From Bacillota bacterium (GTDB taxonomy: Bacteria; Bacillota; Clostridia; Acetivibrionales; DSM-1351), in the NCBI GenBank assembly GCA_023390335.1, contig JAEWCZ010000053.1:248001-312000 (forward strand): DNA of 64,000 bases, read 5' to 3'. Below are positions 27,234 through 35,597 of this stretch, one piece after another; within the stretch, counting starts at the first letter, position 1, and every line of letters starts with the position of its first letter. Under the pieces are notes generated by a model that saw nothing but the letters and a program-made list of their open reading frames with translations, was not told where the DNA came from and made no database searches. The position numbers and the translations under genes are program-made.

Positions 27234-28556
27234 ATGACCACAATTGAACTGTTACAGAAGTCAATTGAATACATTGAGGAAAATTTAAAGCGTGAGCTTT
27301 CATTGTCTGAGCTTGCAGAGAAAGCTGGATTTTCAACGTATCATTTCTGCCATATTTTTTGTGACTTTGTAGGTATGCCTGTAACAGCTTTTATAACCAA
27401 ACGCAGGTTGCAGTACATAGTCTATGATGTGCAAAATGGTAGCAAGCTGGTTGATACTGCGCTTTTGTATGGCTTTGATACCCACGCAGGATTTTTCAAA
27501 GCATTCAAACGGGAATTTGGTTGCTCTCCCACAAAGTTTTTAAAAATTAATACTGCTAAGAAACCAAAGGCAGTAAACTTAATTAGGGAGGCGAGAGTTA
27601 TGCTTACACAAGCTCAAATAAGGCAATCATTATCGAATTGGGATATTGAAACAAAAGCTGACATAGGTAATACTTTTACGGCAGGTGGTGCAATAAAATC
27701 CCACAATTCATGGGTTATAGGTGAAAAATATATTTTTAAAACAGGTGAAGATATCGCGGGGCTCAAAACACACATTGATATTTCAAGAGCGTTGCAAAAG
27801 AGTGGTATGGTTGCAGCTTGCCCGATAAAGACCAAAAACGGTGAAGATTTTCTTGTTGAGGATGGAAGGTTCTATGTACTTACAAACCGAATTACAGGCG
27901 AGTTTCTAAATCCTGAACAGCGCTACACCGGGGATAGAATAGCAACAGGTAAAAAGTATGGGGCTGCTATCGGCAAACTTCATAACATTCTAAAAAGTCA
28001 GGATGGTAACTTAGATGTTAATGACAGTAATCTTTATGATACAGTTATTAACTGGGCTATGCCTGAAACAAAGCGGAATATGGAGCAATGGGGTTGTCCA
28101 TTACCCGAAGAATTTTATTCGGATTATACTGAAAACTTCAGCAAACTTTATGGCAAGCTACCTAAACATATCATTCATCGTGATGCCAATCCTTCAAATA
28201 TTATGTTTAATAAGGGTGAAGTAAGCGGATTTATTGATTTTAATATCAGTGAACGGAACGTAAGAATATTTGACCCTTGCTACTGTGCTACGGGAATTTT
28301 ATCAGAAGCGGGTGAAGTTGATGGTGGTTTTGACAAATGGGGAGAAATAATAAAAGGAATATTTCTCGGATATGACGGCATTTGTAAATTAACTGATATT
28401 GAAAAGCAGTCAATACCGTATGTAATATATTCTATTCAGATGATATTCATTACATGGCTGATTGAAAATGAGGCATATAAGAATTGTGCTATGCAAAACA
28501 GAAAAATGCTTGCTTGGATTTGGGAAAACAAAGATAAATGTTTTGGGGAATTGTAA
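27234..28556 (+). CDS. AraC-type HTH fused to an aminoglycoside-phosphotransferase-like domain
   Basis: A protein of about 440 residues in two parts. Residues about 1-110 form the two helix-turn-helix motifs of an AraC/XylS regulator (LSLSELAEKAGFSTYHFCHIFCDFVGMPVTAFI and VDTALLYGFDTHAGFFKAFKREFGCSPTKFL). The rest is an APH/choline-kinase-like fold with the catalytic loop HIIHRDANPSNIMF and the metal-binding GFIDFN. Such a fusion may couple phosphorylation or binding of a small molecule to gene control. GAGGAG lies 8 bases before the chosen ATG. It could confer resistance to an aminoglycoside-like compound or act as a kinase sensor; neither is shown. Confidence 0.82.
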   Translation: MTTIELLQKSIEYIEENLKRELSLSELAEKAGFSTYHFCHIFCDFVGMPVTAFITKRRLQYIVYDVQNGSKLVDTALLYGFDTHAGFFKAFKREFGCSPTKFLKINTAKKPKAVNLIREARVMLTQAQIRQSLSNWDIETKADIGNTFTAGGAIKSHNSWVIGEKYIFKTGEDIAGLKTHIDISRALQKSGMVAACPIKTKNGEDFLVEDGRFYVLTNRITGEFLNPEQRYTGDRIATGKKYGAAIGKLHNILKSQDGNLDVNDSNLYDTVINWAMPETKRNMEQWGCPLPEEFYSDYTENFSKLYGKLPKHIIHRDANPSNIMFNKGEVSGFIDFNISERNVRIFDPCYCATGILSEAGEVDGGFDKWGEIIKGIFLGYDGICKLTDIEKQSIPYVIYSIQMIFITWLIENEAYKNCAMQNRKMLAWIWENKDKCFGEL

Positions 28557-28563
28557 TTAAATT

Positions 28564-28604
28564 AACCAGCTTTCTATGATATGATTTATCAAAGAAAGCT
28601 GGTT
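28564..28604. terminator. Bidirectional terminator between convergent genes
   Basis: A perfect 12-bp stem, AACCAGCTTTCT (28564-28575) with AGAAAGCTGGTT (28593-28604), separates the AraC-APH gene from the minus-strand protease gene. Confidence 0.8.
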
Positions 28605-28614
28605 ATAATTTTCT

Positions 28615-31476
28615 TTATTTCTTTTCAATAGTTACGTCGTCAAACCAGGCAGTTCCTGTAGTTTGCTCATTTAAGGCACCAAGGCTACATTTTACTGTAA
28701 TACTTGTATTGCTTCCTGAGTCATAATCCAGATATACCTGTTTCCATTCATTTTCTGCAGCCGTAACGGGAACGAGTCTAAATGCGTCTGAGCCACATCT
28801 TACAGCTAGACTTGCACTTCCATTACTTATATTGCTTGTTTTCACCCATACACCTACACGGTAGGTTGCACCTGCCTCGACAGGTATTATGTTGCTGATA
28901 TAACCATAATTCAATTGATCGAATGCAATTTTTGCTGAACGATGACCGTTATGCTTAACGCTGCTGTCCAGCTGAATGGTAGTTGGATCAATATTCAGGT
29001 TGAGGGTAGCCCATTTATTTATACCTGTAGCATTATTCCGATAGAATTCAAAACCCAGATTATAATCCTTTTCCAGCTTAAAATCGTCAAACCATGCAGT
29101 GTCGCCATCTGTAAGCCCACATTGTATTTGCACGCTGGTGTTGTCTCCCGAAAACCAACGAAAATATACAGGAGTCCAGTCTTGAGTCCCTACTATTGAA
29201 TTACTATAGACATAGGTCAAAGGACTTTGTGGAAGTATGGACAAATATGCACCCCCGGTGACACTGGAAGTTTTAATATATCCACTAATCAGATAAGTAG
29301 TATTTGGCTCTACATTTGTATTGAGCACATAATAACCAGGACTATTACGGGTTATTTTCGCTGAGTAATTTCCACTATGTTTAACTATCTGATCTAAAGA
29401 TGGGGATCCAGCTTGACCCCAGCCGGAAGGCGTACCATCAGTATTTAATGACTCAAAGCCGGGATTAGGAATTTCCTGAGGGATTAAATTATTCATTCTT
29501 GAAACATAAATAGTGAAATACTGAACATATTTATTGACAGGTTCACCTGAAAGGTCCTTGTTATAAGCAGTTACGGTTACATTATAGGAGTTTCCTGCCT
29601 GTGAGGCCTGCGGCACCCAGTCTATGGTTTTGGTACTGTTGTCATAGGTAGCTCCCTCCGGTAGTCCGGAAACATCCAGAAAAACCGGGTCATTTTCAGG
29701 ATCAGTTGTTTGTAAATTAATATTAAAGGGTTTATCGGGGTAAGCATTTACGTCGGAAAGATCATTTGAGACATGAGGGGACCTGTTTTGGGGATTAGTG
29801 AACTTATATTTAAGAGTGGGATCACCAAGAAGAATGTATACAGAGCCTATATTACCATTTTGATGTCTTGAGACTAAACTTTTAAAGGCTGTGCCTATAC
29901 AGTTGCTTTTTAAGTCCACGAAATATTGCGGATCAGCAAAAAAGATACTGCTGGTTGTCATTCCGGTAATGTTATAAACATTTGATTCTCCTGTATTGCT
30001 GTTTTTGTTGAACAGAAGAGCAGCACCAAGATTGTTTTTGGTAAAATCACAGGCTGAACAGGAATTAAGGTGAAGATAGTTCACTTTGACGGTTATTCCG
30101 TTAATGTCGTTTATAGTGGGATAATCAAATACAGCGTCATCTTCTGATCCATTTGGATGAGATGTAATTGACCAGCTTTCCTGAAATGCATGGATTGTTT
30201 CGTACCCTAATCTGTATCCGCCCTGAAGAAGGTCCAAAAATTTACTTTTAGTTGTTGATACTTTATTTGATATACTGTAAATCTCTTTTTCTAAATTAGC
30301 CAGTCCGGTTACCATTTGAGGTTCGTCTTCCGTAAAATCATCGTCAGCAAAGGAAAAGGCTTTAGGCTCGAAAGACATATTTCTACCGGCCAAACGGAAG
30401 TTATGAATTTTTGAAAGATATTCCGAGGTTTTTTGGCTTGCTTGTTGATCAGAGTCCGAAATAGCTCCTGCAGATATCCTACCATATATCATATCCGGTG
30501 CTAGTTCTGATATATCCTGAGTGGGATTTACTGGTTGTTCATATGAACCATCTCCATCCGAGTCAGACCAATTACTCATATCCGAATAAAAGAGATCTGT
30601 TGGTGCTTTTTCATTTTTAGTAGGACTTGATTCCCAATAAGCACATGGAATTGATGGGGCAGAACCTATAAGAACAAAGCCTTCATAACCTTGATCATAA
30701 TATCCTCTGATTACTTGCTTCAGGGCATTGGGGTTTTCGCAAACATGGAAACTTGTGTCTCCTACATAGTTGCTGTCAGTAACATTGTTTACTTTAATAA
30801 GCGTTGGAGCCCACCCCTCATTTGCTAAATCCGACATGTATGTATTTAATTCGGTTTGACAATAACTATAAATTTTGCTGCTTACAATTACTAGGAATTT
30901 CTTAGGGTTGGGGATAACCATAGATTTAGAACCCCATATTATACTATTAGATAAATAAGCAGTTACCTTATTCCAATCTTGATAGTCGGTACCCGTTGGA
31001 TTAAAAGAGTAGTCATTAGATTGGTTGAAATTTGACCAATCCGATTTGTAAATTCTGTTTCTAAGTTCAATACTTGAATTCGGTGCCAAGATAATACCTT
31101 GCGGAAAGCTTATTTCCAAATAGTTATCAGCGTTTGAAGTAGGTGGAGTGATATCTATAAAATTACCTGTTACTCCCGAGATATTAGCATTATTATATAG
31201 GCAGGAGTCACAAACGAAATTCTGTGTACTGCTGCTATCCTTGGTATAATAATATCTTAGCTTTACTTCTGACATATTTAACGGGTTTGTGCCGTCGTTG
31301 TAAATTCTAAAGTTAGGAGATATGGTATTTGTAGTTTGAGCGGTGTTTCCCAAATACATTTGTACTCTTAATACTCCTTCCGATGCATAGGCATTTGAAT
31401 TTGTTATAAAAGCAAATAATTGTAATACAAGCATAAATACTAAGGTTACTGGAATTAATTTACTTGGTTTTTTCAT
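28615..31476 (-). CDS. Secreted C25-like cysteine protease with CBM3-like and CenC-like domains
   Basis: A 953-residue secreted protein. A signal peptide (1-31) is followed by a CBM3-like cellulose-binding domain (about 34-180: LRVQMYLGN, LRYYYTKD, DYSFNPTGTDYQDWNKVTAYL). A region with the layout of family C25 (gingipain) peptidases comes next (about 195-565), including KKFLVIVSSKIYSY, DMIYGRISAG, and candidate catalytic His in TIHAFQESW and Cys in NSCSACDF. A putative Ig-like domain (about 575-665) and two CenC/CBM4-like sandwiches (about 675-800 and 810-950) complete it. There is no dockerin. It may cleave proteins at the cellulose surface or process cellulosome components. Catalytic residues are inferred. 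Confidence 0.72.
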   Translation of the reverse strand: MKKPSKLIPVTLVFMLVLQLFAFITNSNAYASEGVLRVQMYLGNTAQTTNTISPNFRIYNDGTNPLNMSEVKLRYYYTKDSSSTQNFVCDSCLYNNANISGVTGNFIDITPPTSNADNYLEISFPQGIILAPNSSIELRNRIYKSDWSNFNQSNDYSFNPTGTDYQDWNKVTAYLSNSIIWGSKSMVIPNPKKFLVIVSSKIYSYCQTELNTYMSDLANEGWAPTLIKVNNVTDSNYVGDTSFHVCENPNALKQVIRGYYDQGYEGFVLIGSAPSIPCAYWESSPTKNEKAPTDLFYSDMSNWSDSDGDGSYEQPVNPTQDISELAPDMIYGRISAGAISDSDQQASQKTSEYLSKIHNFRLAGRNMSFEPKAFSFADDDFTEDEPQMVTGLANLEKEIYSISNKVSTTKSKFLDLLQGGYRLGYETIHAFQESWSITSHPNGSEDDAVFDYPTINDINGITVKVNYLHLNSCSACDFTKNNLGAALLFNKNSNTGESNVYNITGMTTSSIFFADPQYFVDLKSNCIGTAFKSLVSRHQNGNIGSVYILLGDPTLKYKFTNPQNRSPHVSNDLSDVNAYPDKPFNINLQTTDPENDPVFLDVSGLPEGATYDNSTKTIDWVPQASQAGNSYNVTVTAYNKDLSGEPVNKYVQYFTIYVSRMNNLIPQEIPNPGFESLNTDGTPSGWGQAGSPSLDQIVKHSGNYSAKITRNSPGYYVLNTNVEPNTTYLISGYIKTSSVTGGAYLSILPQSPLTYVYSNSIVGTQDWTPVYFRWFSGDNTSVQIQCGLTDGDTAWFDDFKLEKDYNLGFEFYRNNATGINKWATLNLNIDPTTIQLDSSVKHNGHRSAKIAFDQLNYGYISNIIPVEAGATYRVGVWVKTSNISNGSASLAVRCGSDAFRLVPVTAAENEWKQVYLDYDSGSNTSITVKCSLGALNEQTTGTAWFDDVTIEKK

Positions 31477-31592
31477 AAGAATCTCCTTTAGTTGAACTGA
31501 GTAGTTTTATTTATTGAAAGCTGGCCAGCTGACAATTCGGTTTTTATAAATGATGTGTATTGCAGAATTTGAAGTTACAGATAATGTAATAA

Positions 31593-31637
31593 AAAATAAT
31601 ACAGAATTGTTTAGTACAAACAATTCTGTATTATTTT
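31593..31637. repeat. Perfect 20-bp inverted repeat, 5-base loop
   Basis: The left arm 31593-31612 and the right arm 31618-31637 are exact complements around AGTAC. It lies about 117 bases upstream of the protease start codon, so it may be a 5' leader hairpin of that gene, a terminator for transcription from the other side, or a remnant of a small mobile element. Confidence 0.7.
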
Positions 31638-31670
31638 ACCATTATGATTTTATTTAATCAACTTTTTTAA

Positions 31671-31799
31671 CCGATAAGATTTAAGAAGTTTGAGGAAGCC
31701 AGAAGGGTATTAAAACCAAATGGAATTCTTTCTATAGCACCGTTTGAATGTGAATATCTCAGGGATTCAAGTGGAAAAAGAAGAAAACACTCTAGATAA
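31671..31799 (+). pseudogene. Remnant of a SAM-dependent methyltransferase
   Basis: An open stretch of 42 codons reads KKFEEARRVLKPNGILSIAPFE, the motif post-IV/post-III region of a class I (Methyltransf_11 type) methyltransferase. No start codon or SAM-binding motif precedes it. It ends at a TAA after a basic tail. It is a decayed fragment. Confidence 0.6.
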
Positions 31800-31810
31800 A
31801 AATATTTTAA

Positions 31811-31874
31811 TGTAAAGTACACTTGACATACCCATGGAATAGTATTATACTAATGATGTAAAGTTAACTTTACA
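31811..31874 (+). promoter_or_regulatory. Promoter with 18-bp palindromic operator for XRE gene
   Basis: TTGACA (31823-31828) and TATACT (31846-31851) have a 17-base spacer. A perfect palindrome, TGTAAAGTTAACTTTACA (31857-31874), covers the probable start site, and the half-site TGTAAAGT recurs at 31811-31818 before the -35 box. This is probably bound by the XRE protein encoded just downstream. Confidence 0.75.
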
Positions 31875-31902
31875 TATCTAAAGTAGAAAGGAGTATCTAT
31901 GA

Positions 31903-32106
31903 TTGAAAAATAAAATAAAGGATTTAAGGGAGAAATATGGTTTTACTCAGCAATATCTGGCAGACCAAGTAAATGTGTCAAGGCAAACAATTATATCTTT
32001 GGAAAATGGAAAATACAATCCATCTATTTTCTTAGCATATAAAATTGCAAAAATTTTTAAAATGACAATTGAAGATATATTTGTATTTGAGGAGGATTTA
32101 TTATGA
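31903..32106 (+). CDS. Small XRE-family regulator
   Basis: A 67-residue stand-alone helix-turn-helix protein ([38 protein letters not shown], then [22 protein letters not shown]), close to the YgzD/YozG type of small Cro-like regulators. It starts at a TTG behind AAAGGAG. Its stop overlaps the start of the next gene by four bases (ATGA type), so the two are translationally coupled. Autoregulation through the palindrome in its promoter is likely. Confidence 0.88.
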   Translation: MKNKIKDLREKYGFTQQYLADQVNVSRQTIISLENGKYNPSIFLAYKIAKIFKMTIEDIFVFEEDLL

Positions 32107-32513
32107 GTATTGAAAAGTATATAAAGAAAGAAATTCTATTTTCACAAATATTTATTATTATAGGACTAATAGCAGGAATAACCGGGTTTATATTTGAATA
32201 CCAGAAAGAACTTATGACTGGCTTAACAGCAGGATTTCTTCCTACTGGAATAGGGACAATGATATTATATAAATATGCTAAGAAAAAGCCTGAAATGAAA
32301 AAGAATATTGAGCTTGAAAATGAGGAGAGAAATATTTATATTAATACGAAGGCAGGGCATTCTGCATTTTGGGTTTCGTATTGGTATATATTCACAAATG
32401 TCATCTTGTATAATGTAATAAAAATGACTTTTCTGAAATTTCTAATTATAACCTTATTCTTTATGGCTATTGTGTACTTCACATTTGTTTTTATATATCA
32501 TAAAAAATATTGA
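32103..32513 (+). CDS. Small membrane protein paired with XRE regulator (DUF2178-like)
   Basis: A 136-residue protein with four hydrophobic helices in two pairs. Between them is a charged loop, [26 protein letters not shown], that is typical of small membrane proteins encoded after YgzD-like regulators (DUF2178-like). It overlaps the regulator gene by four bases. Such pairs are widespread in Firmicutes and of unknown role; some are thought to sense envelope stress or antimicrobial peptides. Confidence 0.72.
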   Translation: MSIEKYIKKEILFSQIFIIIGLIAGITGFIFEYQKELMTGLTAGFLPTGIGTMILYKYAKKKPEMKKNIELENEERNIYINTKAGHSAFWVSYWYIFTNVILYNVIKMTFLKFLIITLFFMAIVYFTFVFIYHKKY

Positions 32514-32558
32514 TTTCATTTATCAGAAACTTACGGCTGCAATTTAAGATTACATTTG

Positions 32559-33170
32559 TCATTTAACCTTAAAAACTTCTTCAATGGTATCTAAATTTTC
32601 ATCTATAGTCCTTTTTCCATCTACAATAAGTGTTGAATATCCTAATGTCGTTGCATCATTTAGCACTGAGTCCGCAAACAGGTAATCTCTTTTCATCCAA
32701 TTTTCAAAAGCAAGTTCTTTATTGCTGCATCCCTCTAAATATTGCATGACCCATGGCCTTTGTGAATACATTTCATACTGAAATTCATTTGTGGGAACCA
32801 TACATATGTAATTTGACTTTCCTACTCCAATTTCGCTTATTAATTTCGGCAAAAATGCTGCGCCTTCTGTAATAATTGGAACTTCACTATTGAGCTTATT
32901 TAAATCCTCCAGTATAAATTCGAACATTTCATTATAAATATCTTGTTCTTCCAGATTTTGAATCTCCGGCTCCCTTAGCCATATCTCATCTAATGACATC
33001 ACTGCTATTTTAGATAATAAAGGTTTACTCAGCTTTGCACCTTTATTAATATAAACCTCCAATAAGTCGTCTACTTTGAAATATTGAAAGTTATATTTCT
33101 TGGATATCATTTCTGCAACTGTACTTTTCCCACAGCATGGGGAACCTCCGATATAATATATTTGTCTCAT
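32559..33170 (-). CDS. P-loop kinase-like protein
   Basis: A 203-residue protein with the Walker A motif GGSPCCGKSTVAEMIS at residues 7-22 and VDDLLE shortly after, an arrangement seen in small-molecule kinases and nucleotide kinase-like proteins. The rest has PIITEGAAFLPKLI as a possible Walker B region and a C-terminal LIVDGKRTIDENL. No specific substrate motif was recognised. Two Cys residues inside the P-loop are unusual. It is transcribed singly on the minus strand. Confidence 0.75.
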   Translation of the reverse strand: MRQIYYIGGSPCCGKSTVAEMISKKYNFQYFKVDDLLEVYINKGAKLSKPLLSKIAVMSLDEIWLREPEIQNLEEQDIYNEMFEFILEDLNKLNSEVPIITEGAAFLPKLISEIGVGKSNYICMVPTNEFQYEMYSQRPWVMQYLEGCSNKELAFENWMKRDYLFADSVLNDATTLGYSTLIVDGKRTIDENLDTIEEVFKVK

Positions 33171-33246
33171 ATATTTCTCCTACTTTAGTGCTCATTTCAT
33201 GTTTATTTTATCATTAGTACAAATAGAATGAAAACATAAGATTCTC

Positions 33247-33275
33247 TTGACACACTTTAATGGTGTGTATATACT
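33247..33275 (+). promoter_or_regulatory. gntR-ABC operon promoter with inverted repeat
   Basis: TTGACA (33247-33252) and TATACT (33270-33275) with 17-base spacing. ACACAC (33250-33255) and GTGTGT (33263-33268) form an inverted repeat across the -35 and spacer, a likely operator for the GntR protein encoded downstream. Confidence 0.65.
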
Positions 33276-33327
33276 GTATATGTAACAACAATAACAGTAA
33301 TAACATTTAAAACAGCAGGAGGTTAAA

Positions 33328-33711
33328 TTGAAAATCATAATTTCCAATACATCCGGGGTACCAATATACGAACAGATAAAAGAGCAGATAAAAAGTTCAA
33401 TCCTGTCGGGTGAAATTGAAGAAAACCAATTGCTGCCGTCCTTGAGACAGCTTGCAAGGGAACTTAAAATAAGCGTACTTACGACCACCAGAGCATACAC
33501 AGAGCTGGAACAAGAGGGCTATGTCACCAACGTACAGGGCAAAGGCTGCTATGTACTGGGGAGAGGGTCTGAACTGATTCGGGAACAGCTACTAAAGGAT
33601 ATAGAGGAAAATCTGTCTGCTGCCATAAAGTCTGCTAGAAGGGCAGAGGTATCAGAAGAGGATCTTGTTAAAATGCTCAAAATTCTTATGGAGGATGAGG
33701 GATATGAATAA
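33328..33711 (+). CDS. GntR-family regulator, YtrA subfamily
   Basis: A 127-residue repressor. The GntR winged helix is clear (PIYEQIKEQIKSSILSGEIEENQLLPSLRQLARELKISVLTTTRAYTELEQEGYV then VQGKGCYVLG), followed by only about 50 residues, the short tail of the YtrA subfamily that controls ABC transporters. It starts at a TTG behind AGGAGG. The following ATPase gene overlaps its end by 8 bases, so operon coupling is certain in structure. It probably represses its own operon. Confidence 0.9.
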   Translation: MKIIISNTSGVPIYEQIKEQIKSSILSGEIEENQLLPSLRQLARELKISVLTTTRAYTELEQEGYVTNVQGKGCYVLGRGSELIREQLLKDIEENLSAAIKSARRAEVSEEDLVKMLKILMEDEGYE

Positions 33712-34564
33712 TGATATAGAAATAAGAAATCTATGTAAAGATTTTGATACTTTTAAACTGAAGGATATCAGCTTTGCTTTACCCCAGGGATATATTATGG
33801 GTCTGGTAGGGCCTAACGGTGCCGGGAAAACCACTACTATTAAACTCATGCTTAACATGCTACAAAAGACATCCGGCGATATAAAGATTCTGGGATTGGA
33901 TAGTGTTACCGAACAGAACAGGATTAAGGAAAGTATAGGTGCGGTATTTGATACCAACTATTTTGTTCAGGATTGGACTGTCAAAGAAGTTGAACGCTAC
34001 GTAGGTATGTTTTACAGTACTTGGGACTCTACTAAGTATAAATCTCTTATAAGCAAGTTTGGCTTAAGCCCTGATAAAAAGGTAAAGGACCTGTCGAGAG
34101 GAATGCAGATGAAGCTTATGATATCGTGTGCATTATCCCACGATGCAAGGCTTTTGATACTAGATGAACCAACTAGTGGACTGGACCCCGTAGCAAGAGA
34201 TGAACTTCTTGATATAATGACAGAATTCATTGAAGATGGCAAAAGAAGTATATTGTTTTCCACACATATAACCTCAGACCTTAATAAGATTGCAGATTAT
34301 ATCACTTTTATAAATCAGGGTTGTCTATTTTTCACAGGAACCAAGGATGAATTTATTGATGGGTTTAGAATGGTAAAGGGAGGTAAAACCGATATTACGT
34401 CTGAACAGGAAAGAAAAATGGTTGGCATAAGAAAATATTCCGCAGGCTTTGAGGGATTGATTAAAACTGAGGACTTAAGGTTCTACGGAAATCTAGCCTG
34501 TGAGCCTGTTTCCATTGACGATATAATTGTTTTCACAAACAGAGGGGGTAAAGCCAATGACTAG
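33704..34564 (+). CDS. ABC transporter ATP-binding protein
   Basis: A protein of about 286 residues with Walker A GPNGAGKTT near residue 40, the ABC signature in KDLSRGMQMKL (SRGMQ, a mild variant), Walker B LLILDEPTSGLDP and the switch His in STHIT. The start at 33704 lies within the end of the gntR gene. With the downstream ABC-2 type membrane protein it forms an exporter of the type usually seen behind YtrA regulators, often linked to antibiotic or peptide resistance. The substrate is unknown. Confidence 0.92.
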   Translation: MNNDIEIRNLCKDFDTFKLKDISFALPQGYIMGLVGPNGAGKTTTIKLMLNMLQKTSGDIKILGLDSVTEQNRIKESIGAVFDTNYFVQDWTVKEVERYVGMFYSTWDSTKYKSLISKFGLSPDKKVKDLSRGMQMKLMISCALSHDARLLILDEPTSGLDPVARDELLDIMTEFIEDGKRSILFSTHITSDLNKIADYITFINQGCLFFTGTKDEFIDGFRMVKGGKTDITSEQERKMVGIRKYSAGFEGLIKTEDLRFYGNLACEPVSIDDIIVFTNRGGKAND

Positions 34565-35210
34565 TATTTTTAAAATTGTAAAACTGGATTTTGCATTAAT
34601 AAAACCATACATTAAAATTATTTTTATTGCATTGTTATCACCTTTAATTGTAATGTACACCATGAAGGATATAATCTCGGGAACTTTATTCTGTGCATGT
34701 ATGCTGGCAATGACCTCGGGATATACCTTCTCGGTTGCAGAAAAGAACGATCTTAGCAGACTCTACGGCCTTCTTCCTATAAGCCGAAAAGATATTGTAA
34801 CCGGAAAGTACCTGTTTGTAATTATAGAAGGAATAATTTTGAATTTAATAGGAATATCCGCAAACGCTATAATATTGACTATACTAAAGGTGGATTTTAC
34901 ATTCAGCGATATTTTAGTCGGCTTTAGCGTGGGGCATTTTGTATACTGTTTCTTTACTGCAGTACAGTTACCATTCCTTTTTAAATACGGAGGCATAAAG
35001 GGAAGGTTCTTTACATTTGTGCCTTTCCTTGGAATTCTATTAATAAGTGAAGTAGCAAAAAGAATGAGTCCTGATAAGCTGGCAGAACTGACCTCAATTG
35101 CAATACTAAATAATCCGTATGGTTTGCTTGTAATAAGTATTTTGTTCAGTATAACAGTATACTGTACATCGGGAGGAATATCACAAAAAATATTTTGTAG
35201 GTTGGAATAA
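34557..35210 (+). CDS. ABC-2 type transporter permease
   Basis: A protein of about 218 residues with six hydrophobic segments, in the style of the small ABC-2 permeases found with YtrA-type ATPases (starts MTSIFKIVKLDFALIKPYIK; YTFSVAEKNDLSRLYGLLPISRKDIVTGKY is a conserved-looking cytoplasmic loop). The ATG at 34557 follows AGAGGGGG and overlaps the ATPase stop by 8 bases. It should form a homodimer that carries out export with the ATPase. Confidence 0.88.
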   Translation: MTSIFKIVKLDFALIKPYIKIIFIALLSPLIVMYTMKDIISGTLFCACMLAMTSGYTFSVAEKNDLSRLYGLLPISRKDIVTGKYLFVIIEGIILNLIGISANAIILTILKVDFTFSDILVGFSVGHFVYCFFTAVQLPFLFKYGGIKGRFFTFVPFLGILLISEVAKRMSPDKLAELTSIAILNNPYGLLVISILFSITVYCTSGGISQKIFCRLE

Positions 35211-35218
35211 AATAAAGT

Positions 35219-35352
35219 GCCGGGCTGCATGTTTTAATTGAATAAATTATTCTGTTACTGCTGCCCGGTCAAAAGGATGTATAGCAAAGTCAGAAGCACA
35301 GGGCGTTACCTATAAGGCCAGACCAACTGATACACCTCTGCTATGCTACTAA
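35219..35352. other. Structured intergenic region after ABC operon
   Basis: CCGGGC near 35223 pairs with GCCCGG near 35263 and probably ends the ABC operon, although no T-run follows. Bases 35280-35350 can form a further compact fold: ATAGCA pairs with TGCTAT, and GGC with GCC. I cannot match it to a known riboswitch. Confidence 0.4.
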
Positions 35353-35419
35353 TAAGAATAACTTAAAAATATGGCTATTTTGTAGAAAATTTGTGAAGAA
35401 ATTATGTCAGGAAAAAAGC

Positions 35420-35448
35420 TTGAAACCGTTTAGGTTTACGTGTACAAT
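35420..35448 (+). promoter_or_regulatory. Promoter of tRNA-Ser gene
   Basis: TTGAAA (35420-35425) and TACAAT (35443-35448) are 17 bases apart; the tRNA begins 17 bases after the -10 box. Confidence 0.7.
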
Positions 35449-35464
35449 ATTACATGTATTCTGT

Positions 35465-35556
35465 GGAGAAGTACCCAAGTGGTTGAAGGGTCCGCACTCG
35501 AAATGCGGTAGGCGGTTAATAGCCGTGCAAGAGTTCAAATCTCTTCTTCTCCGCCA
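35465..35556 (+). tRNA. tRNA-Ser(CGA)
   Basis: A class II tRNA of 92 bases with GGAGAAG/CTTCTCC acceptor stem, anticodon loop CTCGAAA (anticodon CGA, reading UCG), a long variable arm (GGCGGTTAATAGCCG) and the T arm with GTTCAAATC. The 3' CCA is encoded. An intrinsic terminator follows at once. Confidence 0.96.
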
Positions 35557-35560
35557 CAAA

Positions 35561-35597
35561 AGCGCGCATATATTAATACAATATGCGTGCTTTTTTT
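35561..35597 (+). terminator. Terminator after tRNA-Ser
   Basis: AGCGCGCATAT pairs with ATATGCGTGCT (one G-U pair), followed by seven T. Confidence 0.88.

Noticed and set aside
35280..35350. Possible cyclic-di-GMP or other known riboswitch
   Set aside because: The segment CACAGGGC looked promising, but the other conserved bases and the tetraloop receptor of the class are missing, and no gene suited to such control follows.
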